Source: Verrucomicrobiales bacterium (GTDB lineage: Bacteria > Verrucomicrobiota > Verrucomicrobiia > Limisphaerales > Palsa-1400). From it: 6,542 bases of DNA. The notes under the pieces are model-generated. The model saw only the letters and a list, made by a program, of their open reading frames with translations, was not told where the DNA came from and made no database searches. The first letter of the stretch is position 1. The number at the start of each line of letters is the position of its first letter. Of the stretch, positions 1 through 6,542 are shown one piece after another. Location of the stretch: assembly GCA_028293405.1 (NCBI GenBank), contig JAQGOW010000330.1, positions 1 through 6,542 of the forward strand. Reading direction: 5' to 3'. Made by a program: the position numbers and the translations under genes.

Positions 1-1052
1 TTCCCCGACGCGAAAGGGATTCGCCAGCGTATTTCTCGCGGGCGGAATTTCCATTACTGACCTTGCTGATCTGGATCGCGGGCACGGCGGTGCATTTTTA
101 TTGTATCGATTACGTATATGGGCTGCCCAAGGGTGAGTTGCGATTTGCCTTAACGGCCCCGACGATCTTCACCGTGTGTTGGATTTTGTGGGCACGCGCG
201 CAGGATGTGAAATGGTCGTCGTCAAACATGTCTGTGATATACGAACGATCGCTACTGGCGGGTTCGGTCGTTGCACTGATGGTTCCGGCGTTTTCGAACG
301 ACCGCGGAATACTGCTCACGTTGGGTGCGATCAATGTCGCGTTGTTCGCAGTGCTGACGTTCAAATCAAGAAATTGGTTCAATCTCCTGTTGCTGGCGAT
401 AAGTGGTGCGATGACCATTTCAGCGGTGCGCGTCGGTTCGGTGTCAGCGCCTGCGTTCCAACCACAAATTCAAATTGGCCAAACCGTCTGGATTGCGATT
501 GGAGCATTTCTGCTATTGCGATCGTTGTTGTCGCGCGACCCGCGCTACGGGTTTCTCGGCGGCCTCATCGTTACAATCACCACGTCTGTGATTTTCCATC
601 GGGTTGAAAGCATCTTCGCATTTGCTCACTTGGGTTTGACCTTTATCGTTCTGCACAGCCTTCGTTGGGAGGACAAACTGGATCCGCATTCAAGGCAGGC
701 ACGCGTGTTCGTGGTGATCTCGTGGTTGGCGAATTGTTTTGGATGGCTATGGAACGATGGAATCACGTCCTTCTGGGGCGTATTGCTCTCGGGCGCGGCG
801 GTGTTCCTGGCAGGTTTTGTGATTCGTTGCTTGTGCGGACATTGGAACCATCGACTCATCCCATTTGCAGCGCTGGCGGCGATGGTCATGCCTCCCGGAT
901 TCAAAGTTGGCGAGATGCTAACAAGTGCGCCCGTGGGACTTATGATTCTCTTGGCCAGCTTTGTGCTCTTCGCAGTTGGAGTAATGACAGCATTAATGCG
1001 CTCGCGGTGGCTGGCACAAGCCACCGAAGGTCGCGCTGCACCAAATTTATGA
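1..1052 (+). CDS. Polytopic inner-membrane protein of unknown family, 5'-truncated by the window edge
   Basis: The reading frame is open from the left edge (first full codon at 3) to a TGA at 1050-1052, so the gene very probably begins upstream. A TTG at 63 is the first possible start inside the window, but it lies at the front of a hydrophobic stretch and about 20 sense codons precede it, so I treat it as internal. Counting from that TTG, hydrophobic segments suggest roughly 10-12 membrane helices, at about residues 1-17, 27-44, 60-76, 82-100, 105-121, 139-154, 163-177, 183-199, 213-231, 235-256, 264-278 and 288-310, with short charged loops between them. I see no catalytic motif and recognise no family. 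It precedes the MoxR/DUF58/transglutaminase genes on the same strand, and an ATG in the ATPase frame overlaps its stop as ATGA. This suggests co-transcription and an envelope role linked to the cassette; that link is inference. Confidence 0.8.
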   Translation, partial: PRRERDSPAYFSRAEFPLLTLLIWIAGTAVHFYCIDYVYGLPKGELRFALTAPTIFTVCWILWARAQDVKWSSSNMSVIYERSLLAGSVVALMVPAFSNDRGILLTLGAINVALFAVLTFKSRNWFNLLLLAISGAMTISAVRVGSVSAPAFQPQIQIGQTVWIAIGAFLLLRSLLSRDPRYGFLGGLIVTITTSVIFHRVESIFAFAHLGLTFIVLHSLRWEDKLDPHSRQARVFVVISWLANCFGWLWNDGITSFWGVLLSGAAVFLAGFVIRCLCGHWNHRLIPFAALAAMVMPPGFKVGEMLTSAPVGLMILLASFVLFAVGVMTALMRSRWLAQATEGRAAPNL

Positions 1053-1141
1053 TTGCACAACCAGTTGAGCATGAGGGTAAACGGGTTTTTCTCGACGGCG
1101 CCGCTTTGCCTGAGGCACACTCAGGAACGGCGCCAAACACA

Positions 1142-2089
1142 ATGCAATCCAGCCAGTCAAACCCACGGGACACTTATCACAAAATCGCAGCGACGGTTCA
1201 AAAAGTGATGCGCGGTCACAAGAATCCCGTGCGTTATCTTTTGGCGGCGCTGGCCAGCGGCGGCCATGTTTTGCTGGAAGATTATCCCGGCACCGGAAAA
1301 ACGACTTTGGCGAAGGCGCTTGCTCGCGCCGTTGATGCCGATTTCAAACGCATTCAATTCACGCCCGATTTGTTGCCATCGGATATTTTGGGCGTTTCGG
1401 TTTTTAACCAGCGCTCCCAGAACTTTTCGTTCCACGAAGGCCCGGTGTTCACGAACATTCTGCTCGGGGACGAAATCAATCGCGCGTCGCCGCGCACGCA
1501 ATCGGCGTTGCTCGAAGCGATGGGCGAGAGCCAGGTCAGCGTCGAAGGCATGCGCCGCAGTTTGCCGCAATTGTTTTTCGTTATCGCCACGCAAAACCCA
1601 ATCGAATTTCGCGGCACGTATCCCCTGCCCGAAGCGCAGATGGACCGATTCGCGATGCAATTCAGCCTGGGTTACGTCAGTGCCGAAGATGAAGTCGCGG
1701 TGTTGAGCGCGCAACTGCACAATCATCCGCTCGAAACCATCGAGCCGTGCGTGAATCTCCAGGACGTGATGCAATTGCGCGAAGCGGTGCAGCGGGTCCG
1801 CGTCAGTGAAGAACTGAAGCATTACATCGTCAAACTCGTCACGACCACGCGCACTGCACCGGGCGTTCAACTCGGCGCCAGCGCCCGCGCTTCAATTGCG
1901 TTGATGAAATTGACGCAAGCTCTCGCGTTGTTCGACGACGAAGAATTTGTCACCCCCGAGCACATTCACGAGATTGCGGTGCCGGTCATCGCGCATCGCC
2001 TCGTGCTCGACCCGCAGGCAAAATTTTCCGGAGCGACCGCGCGCCAAATTGTTGAGGACATTCTAAAACGCGTGCCGGTCCCGGCGTAA
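1142..2089 (+). CDS. MoxR-family AAA+ ATPase
   Basis: This 315-residue protein has the full MoxR layout (AAA_3 type). Walker A is PGTGKTT at residues 49-55. Walker B is LLGDEIN at 107-113. The sensor-1 asparagine lies in IATQNP (148-153). The arginine-finger region is EAQMDRF (164-170), and a sensor-2-like arginine lies in GASARA (245-250). The C-terminal helical lid domain ends at about residue 315, matching the usual family length of 310-330. MoxR proteins are cytosolic ATP-driven chaperone-like remodelers, usually encoded beside a VWA or DUF58 partner, and here the DUF58 gene starts 4 nt after the stop. I chose the ATG at 1142 because MoxR-like sequence begins there; an AGGA lies about 15 nt upstream, which is weak spacing. 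The frame is open further upstream, and an ATG at 1049 overlapping the previous stop would add 31 residues. No substrate can be read from the sequence. Confidence 0.95.
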   Translation: MQSSQSNPRDTYHKIAATVQKVMRGHKNPVRYLLAALASGGHVLLEDYPGTGKTTLAKALARAVDADFKRIQFTPDLLPSDILGVSVFNQRSQNFSFHEGPVFTNILLGDEINRASPRTQSALLEAMGESQVSVEGMRRSLPQLFFVIATQNPIEFRGTYPLPEAQMDRFAMQFSLGYVSAEDEVAVLSAQLHNHPLETIEPCVNLQDVMQLREAVQRVRVSEELKHYIVKLVTTTRTAPGVQLGASARASIALMKLTQALALFDDEEFVTPEHIHEIAVPVIAHRLVLDPQAKFSGATARQIVEDILKRVPVPA

Positions 2090-2093
2090 TCCA

Positions 2094-3470
2094 ATGCTCG
2101 AGCGGTATCATTATTACAACTACCGCGCGTTCTCGTCTCTCAAACCGCGCATCACCCGACGGATCACTATGGTCGGTTGGATGTTTGGCGCCGCATTCCT
2201 TGCAACGGGTTCGATGGGCATCGACACTTCAAATTCCCTCTCCTACCAGACGTTCGCTTTGCTCGGTTGTATTTTGTGCACTGCTGTTCTCGGTATGCGA
2301 GGGCGGCGGTTGAAGATGTCGGTGGAACGAACGTTGCCGAAATTTGGCTCCGTGGGTTGTCGCCTTAATTACGAAGTCACGGTCCGCAATAACTCGCGAT
2401 ACACCGCGCGTGGCTTGAATTTCTACGAAAAGTTGCCCGACCCGTGCCCGAGTTTTGAAGAATTTGCCTTGTCGCGCGAACCCTACGAACACCAGCGCAA
2501 TTGGTTTGATCGCTCGCATCGATACTATCGATGGCGTTGGTTGCTGACGCGAAACGTCCGGGTCGGCGCACGCGAACGCGTGCTGCCGGATATTCCGGCA
2601 AGCCAGTCACGCACCATCCACGCTGACATGATTCCCCTGCGACGCGGCGTGTTGCGGCTCGACGGCAGCGTCGTTGCGCGCACAGACCCGTTTGGGTTGT
2701 TCCGTTCACTGCACTCGGTCACCGCGCCGCAAAACGTTTTGATTCTGCCGAAGCTTTACAACATTCCGCCGTTTGAATTGCCCGGCTCTACTCGCTATCA
2801 ACAAGGCGGTGTTTCGCTGGCGTCGTCGGTTGGTGAATCGGAGGAATTCGTTTCCTTGCGCGAATATCGACCGGGCGATCCTATGCGCAAAATGCATTGG
2901 AAAAGTTTTGCAAAGGCCGGCAAACCGATCGTCAAAGAATTTCAAGACGAGTTTTTCGTCCGTCACGCCATGATCCTCGACACGTTCGGGGACGCATTGC
3001 ACATGGATATTTTCGAAGAAGCCGTTTCGGTCGCTGCGTCGCTAGCGTTCAGCATGCAGAACCACGACACGTTGCTCGACCTGATGTTTGTCGGCCCGCA
3101 GGCTTATTGCTTCACGACCGGACGCGGCCTGGCGCACATGCAGCAAATGCTCGAAATCCTTGCCTCGGTCCAACTTTGTCTGGATAAAAAGTTCGAAGCG
3201 CTCGAGCAAAGTGTGCTGGATCACTGCAGCCAGGTTAGTGGCGCAATTTGTATTTTTCTACAGTGGGACGAATCGCGCCAACGGCTGGTGCGTATTTTGA
3301 GTTCACGCGGTATCCCATTGCGCGTGTTTGTTATTACCGAAGGCGAAGTGAAACTAGATCCCGGCCCGCTCGCTGATCAGCCAGGCAATTTTCGTGTGCT
3401 GCCAGTAGGCAAAATCGGCGAACGCCTAACCCAGCCGCTGCCAGCGGTCGGTATGGAGAAGGTCGCATGA
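2094..3470 (+). CDS. DUF58 domain-containing membrane-anchored protein
   Basis: The product has 458 residues. A basic, tyrosine-rich N-terminus is followed by two hydrophobic helices (about 26-41 and 51-68). A beta-rich region of about 75-215 then contains the DPFGLFR motif (198-204) typical of DUF58 proteins. The signature block SLREYRPGDPMRKMHWK is at 254-270, followed by a VWA-like region from about 290. The expected metal-binding DxSxS position reads DTFGD (296-300), so a classical metal-ion adhesion site looks degenerate. DUF58 proteins are the usual partners of MoxR ATPases; here the gene starts 4 nt after the MoxR stop and its own TGA overlaps the ATG of the transglutaminase gene. No clear Shine-Dalgarno precedes the ATG, so translational coupling to the ATPase is likely. 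The probable topology is a two-helix anchor with the DUF58 and VWA-like part in the cytoplasm, where it could meet MoxR. The biochemical role of the family is not settled. Confidence 0.93.
   Translation: MLERYHYYNYRAFSSLKPRITRRITMVGWMFGAAFLATGSMGIDTSNSLSYQTFALLGCILCTAVLGMRGRRLKMSVERTLPKFGSVGCRLNYEVTVRNNSRYTARGLNFYEKLPDPCPSFEEFALSREPYEHQRNWFDRSHRYYRWRWLLTRNVRVGARERVLPDIPASQSRTIHADMIPLRRGVLRLDGSVVARTDPFGLFRSLHSVTAPQNVLILPKLYNIPPFELPGSTRYQQGGVSLASSVGESEEFVSLREYRPGDPMRKMHWKSFAKAGKPIVKEFQDEFFVRHAMILDTFGDALHMDIFEEAVSVAASLAFSMQNHDTLLDLMFVGPQAYCFTTGRGLAHMQQMLEILASVQLCLDKKFEALEQSVLDHCSQVSGAICIFLQWDESRQRLVRILSSRGIPLRVFVITEGEVKLDPGPLADQPGNFRVLPVGKIGERLTQPLPAVGMEKVA
3455..3462 (+). promoter_or_regulatory. 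Ribosome binding site for the transglutaminase gene
   Basis: The sequence GGAGAAGG sits 4 nt before the ATG at 3467, with its GGAG core 8 nt before, inside the last codons of the DUF58 gene. It supports the ATG that overlaps the DUF58 stop as ATGA. It is the clearest Shine-Dalgarno-like site among the plus-strand genes. Confidence 0.65.
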
Positions 3471-5491
3471 AATTTCCACGTTTCCTGCTCGCGGCGGCCC
3501 TGCTCTTTTGGGGATTTCAAACGCACACGATGGTGGCAGCGATACCGATTATCGTCGTATTGGAACTGCCGCTTTTGTTGCGCTCCCGTTGGGATTTTTC
3601 GGACACTGACCTAAACAGAATCTGGGATTTGTGCGCCATACTGGTCGTCGCGATGGGCGTTATTGTTGCGTCGACGAATGATGCCGCTCGCGCCAGTTTT
3701 CAATTTATCGAATATCTTCCGCTGGTGTTCGTGCCGATCGTAGCGGCACAGCGCTTCGGGACTCAGGAAACGTTGAAGTGGAGCGTGTTCTCCTGGTTTT
3801 TGCGACGACAACCAAAAACCTACACGGCGCGGCGGCGCGCGGATGTGAACTGGATTTATTTTGCGGTTTGCCTCTTTGCGACCAGCGCGGCGCACGACCC
3901 AAATCCTTACTTCTATCCCGGCATGTGCTTACTGATGGCATACGCGCTTTTCGCAATTCGACCTGGGCGCATGCGGCTCGCGCCGTGGCTCGTGTTGCTA
4001 GTTGTCATTTCAGGTCTCGGATTTTTTGCGCAACAGGGGCTGTTCACGCTCCAAGGCAAGGTCCAGAATATCTTCGATCAATTCATCGCCGATTTTCTCA
4101 AACGTGAACCAGACCACCGCGAGAGCCACACTTCAATCGGCAAAACCGGCCGTGTCAAAATGTCCGGACAAATCGTCATGCGCGTTCATCCGGAACATTC
4201 CGTGCCTCCGGCGCTCCTGCGTGAATCGACTTACGACACTTACGCAAAGGGCGTTTGGCGCAGTGTAGATAGCGAGTATGGTCAAGTGATTGTCGGCGGT
4301 GATGAGTCCGCTGAACTGCTTCCCAAAAAGGACATCAACTACTCAGTGCGTATTGCGCGTTACATTTCGTCGCGGTTCGCGCCGCTGGCCCTGCCACACG
4401 GTGCCTTTGAATTGCATGATGTCGGCACGCTCGCCGCCATCCGAACCAATCGCCTCGGATACGCCCGGTGCGAGTCCACGGCCAGTTTCGTGAATTACGT
4501 AGCTGATTACGGCCCCGGCCTGACATTCGATTGCACACCTAGTCCCATCGACACCAACGTGCCTCCGAATGAAGAAGCTGTTTTTCAAAAGGTCGCTAAA
4601 GAACTCAACGTCGGCCACATGCCGCAAGTCGAGAAGATGCAGGCCGTCGTCGATTATTTCCGGCAGAATTTTAAATACTCAACCGAACTTCTCGCCCAGA
4701 ACACTGCGACAAATACTGCATTGGGATCATTCATGACGACCGTCCGCGCCGGGCATTGCGAATATTTTGCCACCTCTGCAACGCTTCTGCTGCGCGAACT
4801 CGGAATTCCAACGCGCTACGTCACCGGCTATTCCGTGCAGCCGAATTCCACGAGCGGTGACACGTATCTGGTGCGCGCGCGGCACGCTCACGCGTGGGCT
4901 GTCGCGTACGACAGCGACCGAAAAATTTGGTTAGAAGTCGATGCCACACCGGCGGATTGGAATGAGACCGCCACCGCCGACGCTTCGTTCTGGGAACCTA
5001 TCTCAGATTTTTTCTCCAACATCTATTTCCAATATTCCAAATGGCGTTGGAGCAAAGTTTCCTACACCAAATACCTTCCATTCTTTCTTGTGCCTTTGAT
5101 TGGCGTTCTGGTCTGGCGAATCATTCGGCATAAAACGAGCAAACGCACCTTGGCCACTGAAGGAGAAACTGAACATCACGTCTGGCCGGGGCTGGACTCG
5201 GAATTTTTTGCACTCGAAAAGAAGATGCACGAAGCGGGTCTCGGCCGCGTCGAAAATGAACCCCTGCTCCATTGGCGCGAACGTCTGCGCCAGCAACTAC
5301 CTCCCACAATCAGTCTTGAGCGCACATTGAATCTCCACCGAAGGTTGCGTTTCGATCCAAATGGGTTGAACAGTCACGAACGCGCTGAACTTCGCCGGGA
5401 AGTTGTCGATTTGTCGGCCGTCTTCGAGAAGATGCGCCAGGCCAAACAAGAGGTTGAAGACAAAAAAATCGCTAACGGCTCTCATCGTTAG
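3467..5491 (+). CDS. TgpA-like membrane-bound transglutaminase-domain protein
   Basis: The product has 674 residues. The N-terminal part carries about seven hydrophobic helices (near 4-18, 22-38, 52-69, 79-95, 127-142, 147-164 and 171-189). A large soluble region follows from about 195, expected on the outer face of the membrane. The transglutaminase core is at about 375-505 and looks complete: Cys431 in AGHCEYFAT, His475 in RHAHAWA and Asp492 in EVDATP. A last helix at about 536-553 returns to the cytoplasm. The tail of about 120 residues is rich in charged residues and has an LHRRLRFDP-type stretch, reminiscent of the DUF4129 tail of TgpA proteins. In the family this core acts as a cysteine acyl-transferase or peptidase-like enzyme; the natural substrate is unknown. 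The gene is probably co-translated with DUF58 (ATGA overlap, good ribosome binding site). Its last codons and TAG lie inside a hairpin that appears to serve the opposing genes. Confidence 0.94.
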   Translation: MKFPRFLLAAALLFWGFQTHTMVAAIPIIVVLELPLLLRSRWDFSDTDLNRIWDLCAILVVAMGVIVASTNDAARASFQFIEYLPLVFVPIVAAQRFGTQETLKWSVFSWFLRRQPKTYTARRRADVNWIYFAVCLFATSAAHDPNPYFYPGMCLLMAYALFAIRPGRMRLAPWLVLLVVISGLGFFAQQGLFTLQGKVQNIFDQFIADFLKREPDHRESHTSIGKTGRVKMSGQIVMRVHPEHSVPPALLRESTYDTYAKGVWRSVDSEYGQVIVGGDESAELLPKKDINYSVRIARYISSRFAPLALPHGAFELHDVGTLAAIRTNRLGYARCESTASFVNYVADYGPGLTFDCTPSPIDTNVPPNEEAVFQKVAKELNVGHMPQVEKMQAVVDYFRQNFKYSTELLAQNTATNTALGSFMTTVRAGHCEYFATSATLLLRELGIPTRYVTGYSVQPNSTSGDTYLVRARHAHAWAVAYDSDRKIWLEVDATPADWNETATADASFWEPISDFFSNIYFQYSKWRWSKVSYTKYLPFFLVPLIGVLVWRIIRHKTSKRTLATEGETEHHVWPGLDSEFFALEKKMHEAGLGRVENEPLLHWRERLRQQLPPTISLERTLNLHRRLRFDPNGLNSHERAELRREVVDLSAVFEKMRQAKQEVEDKKIANGSHR

Positions 5492-5494
5492 CGA
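5462..5494 (-). terminator. Intrinsic terminator for the minus-strand gene pair, inside the end of the transglutaminase gene
   Basis: A perfect 9-bp inverted repeat pairs TCGCTAACG (5469-5477) with CGTTAGCGA (5486-5494) around an 8-nt loop. The plus strand has seven A's at 5462-5468, so on the minus strand the hairpin is followed directly by TTTTTTT, the normal layout of a rho-independent terminator. No T tract follows on the plus side, so it should act mainly on transcripts arriving from the minus-strand genes. It lies about 100 nt past the stop of the small membrane protein gene. Confidence 0.8.
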
Positions 5495-5593
5495 GGCAAT
5501 CCGGATCTCACCGAAGTCATCGACTAGCAACGACGCCCCCGGTTCGCAATTTTTGGGCGAGGTTACTTCCTCCGCCAGGCAGGTAAACCGCCT

Positions 5594-6145
5594 TTATACA
5601 TTTCCGCAGCTCCGGCGAACGTAAAAAATCGCCGTAAGCAATCCCGCAAACCCGCCGGCGTAGCTCGCATTATGTATATAAGCGACGCGAACGAACCTTG
5701 GCACGTCCATAACGTGCAGTTCAAAAGCAATCGGGTCCCACGAGCTGAAGTCAGGCCCGTGCGCCAAGCCCAGAAGGAAGCCGGACATCGCCCCAACAAT
5801 GGCGAAGGCAAACATGATCGCAAACGCAATCGCGCACCTGCGCACAATGTGTTCGGGGCTGATTCTCGGCACCGCCACTCGACCGATAAACCAACCGCCA
5901 AAAAGCCCAACCCACCACGTCGCGAGAAAACCGATTTCTGCAACATAGACGCGACGCGGAAAACCAAAATCCGCATAGTGAAATTGCGTGAATTTTAGCT
6001 TGGTGAAATATTCCTCGGAGATGCTGTAGGTAAATTGATCGTGCATAATTCCGTATCCCCCTGCGATCAACGCACCGATACCAGCCAAACCCAACATCCG
6101 CGGCAGCAGCGCTAGCGGAAACTTGGGATAAAAGACATTCTTCAT
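5594..6145 (-). CDS. Small four-helix membrane protein of unknown function
   Basis: From the ATG at 6145 the product has 183 residues with about four hydrophobic helices (near 12-33, 68-91, 104-126 and 157-176). A conserved-looking stretch after the first helix, HDQFTYSISEEYFTKLKF (35-52), and an IHNASYAGG motif near 157-165 resemble uncharacterised membrane proteins I have seen in several phyla, but I know no function or family name. A TTG directly before this ATG, immediately after the upstream stop, would add one residue; ATG is the simpler choice. The gene follows the DUF192 gene in the same frame with only the TAG at 6149-6151 between them, so the two are surely co-transcribed and probably translationally coupled. 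No strong ribosome binding site is visible. The last residues (RRSCGNV) come from sequence that looks less protein-like and may be a later addition. Confidence 0.85.
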   Translation of the reverse strand: MKNVFYPKFPLALLPRMLGLAGIGALIAGGYGIMHDQFTYSISEEYFTKLKFTQFHYADFGFPRRVYVAEIGFLATWWVGLFGGWFIGRVAVPRISPEHIVRRCAIAFAIMFAFAIVGAMSGFLLGLAHGPDFSSWDPIAFELHVMDVPRFVRVAYIHNASYAGGFAGLLTAIFYVRRSCGNV

Positions 6146-6148
6146 CAA

Positions 6149-6542
6149 CTACTGCCCAAAAAACGTTTCCCGGAACGTTCCTTTCTCGGTCCGGATCAAA
6201 GTGCCTTCGGAAATATTATGGCGCTTGAACCAACCTTCTTTCATTTCCAGCACGTACTGAACATCAGCCGTTTTTGCGACGATCGCGTTTGTATCTTGCG
6301 CGTGCATATCGATGATCTCCAAAATGCGTCCGTTCGGATCGATGTAAGCGCCAGCAAGCGATGATGGACAGTTCTTCATCCAAAACGAAGCGCGAAAGGT
6401 GCCGCCGAAAACAAACAACATTCCTGAGTTCTCCGGGATGTTGGTGCGAAACATCATCCCGGTCATTTGCTGTTCCGGAGTCAAGGCCAGCTCCGCGGTA
6501 ATCTCTTCCGCCCCCATCCACAACTTGATCGTCTGTAATTGC
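6149..6542 (-). CDS. DUF192 family protein, 5'-truncated by the window edge
   Basis: The frame is open to the right edge, reading QLQTIKLWMG before the conserved domain, so the true start and any signal peptide lie outside the window. A TTG at 6523 is the first candidate start in the window but falls inside the domain. The DUF192 (PF02643) hallmarks appear in order: AELAL, then GMMFRTN, GMLFVF, SFWMKN, a YIDPNG turn, then VLEMKEGWF and an ending of about 25 residues. About 130 residues are present, essentially the whole domain. Family members are small, mostly secreted or membrane-attached proteins of unknown function. One oddity is NCPSSLAGAY after FWMKN, where many members have a threonine and a PL pair. 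The gene shares a transcription unit with the small membrane protein downstream, which suggests an envelope role by association only. Confidence 0.92.
   Translation of the reverse strand, partial: QLQTIKLWMGAEEITAELALTPEQQMTGMMFRTNIPENSGMLFVFGGTFRASFWMKNCPSSLAGAYIDPNGRILEIIDMHAQDTNAIVAKTADVQYVLEMKEGWFKRHNISEGTLIRTEKGTFRETFFGQ

Noticed and set aside
626..1120. A 164-codon minus-strand open frame over the end of the first gene
   Set aside because: It is antisense to a continuous membrane-protein frame and shows no recognisable domain, so it is best read as a shadow.
665..1141. Upstream extension of the MoxR frame to a TTG at 665
   Set aside because: It overlaps the first membrane protein for nearly 400 nt, and the translated sequence has no MoxR character.
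1157..1870. A 237-codon open frame on the minus strand opposite the MoxR gene
   Set aside because: It lies fully antisense to a clear MoxR gene, is arginine and histidine rich as expected for a shadow of GC-biased codons, and matches no known protein pattern.
5534..5562. Possible plus-strand terminator (CGCCC ... TTTTTGGGCG) after the transglutaminase gene
   Set aside because: The stem is only 5 bp around a loop of about 16 nt, and the T run lies in the loop rather than after the stem, so it does not fit an intrinsic terminator.
5672..5998. A plus-strand open frame of 108 codons opposite the small membrane protein
   Set aside because: Its composition is low-complexity and basic. The minus-strand frame has consistent membrane helices and a coupled upstream gene.
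1..6542. CRISPR array, tRNA, rRNA, insertion sequence or defence island
   Set aside because: No regularly spaced repeats, no tRNA-like cloverleaf, and no transposase or nuclease motif were seen. The MoxR and transglutaminase genes form a housekeeping-type envelope cassette rather than a defence system.

Overview
The window looks like ordinary chromosomal sequence from a Gram-negative-type bacterium. The protein character points to Verrucomicrobiota, in the Pedosphaera/Limisphaerales direction. That assignment rests on recalled resemblance of the MoxR, DUF192 and transglutaminase proteins to verrucomicrobial ones and was not checked by a search. GC content is moderate and coding density is high. 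I saw no mobile element, CRISPR array, tRNA or rRNA.

Layout: positions 1-5491 hold four tightly packed plus-strand genes. They are (1) the 3' part of a polytopic membrane protein I do not recognise, (2) a MoxR-family AAA+ ATPase, (3) a membrane-anchored DUF58 protein and (4) a membrane-bound TgpA-like transglutaminase. The DUF58 gene follows the ATPase stop after 4 nt. The transglutaminase start overlaps the DUF58 stop as ATGA. The ATPase frame also contains an ATGA overlap with the end of the first gene. One operon is therefore very likely. Positions 5594-6542 hold two minus-strand genes pointing the other way: a 5'-truncated DUF192 protein followed by a small four-helix membrane protein. 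These two are separated only by one in-frame TAG.

The two units converge at about 5490. A 9-bp perfect hairpin spans the last codons and stop of the transglutaminase gene. Its poly-A flank becomes a T7 tract on the minus strand, so it reads as an intrinsic terminator for the minus-strand unit, placed inside the end of the opposing gene.

How the genes may work together: MoxR ATPases act as chaperone-like remodelers, commonly encoded beside DUF58/VWA-type partners. A TgpA-like protein carrying an apparently complete Cys-His-Asp triad is the usual third member. The cassette is a recognised but functionally poorly understood envelope-associated arrangement. I see no strong case for a wholly new system. 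The least explained parts are the unrecognised membrane protein at the head of the operon and the nested convergent terminator.
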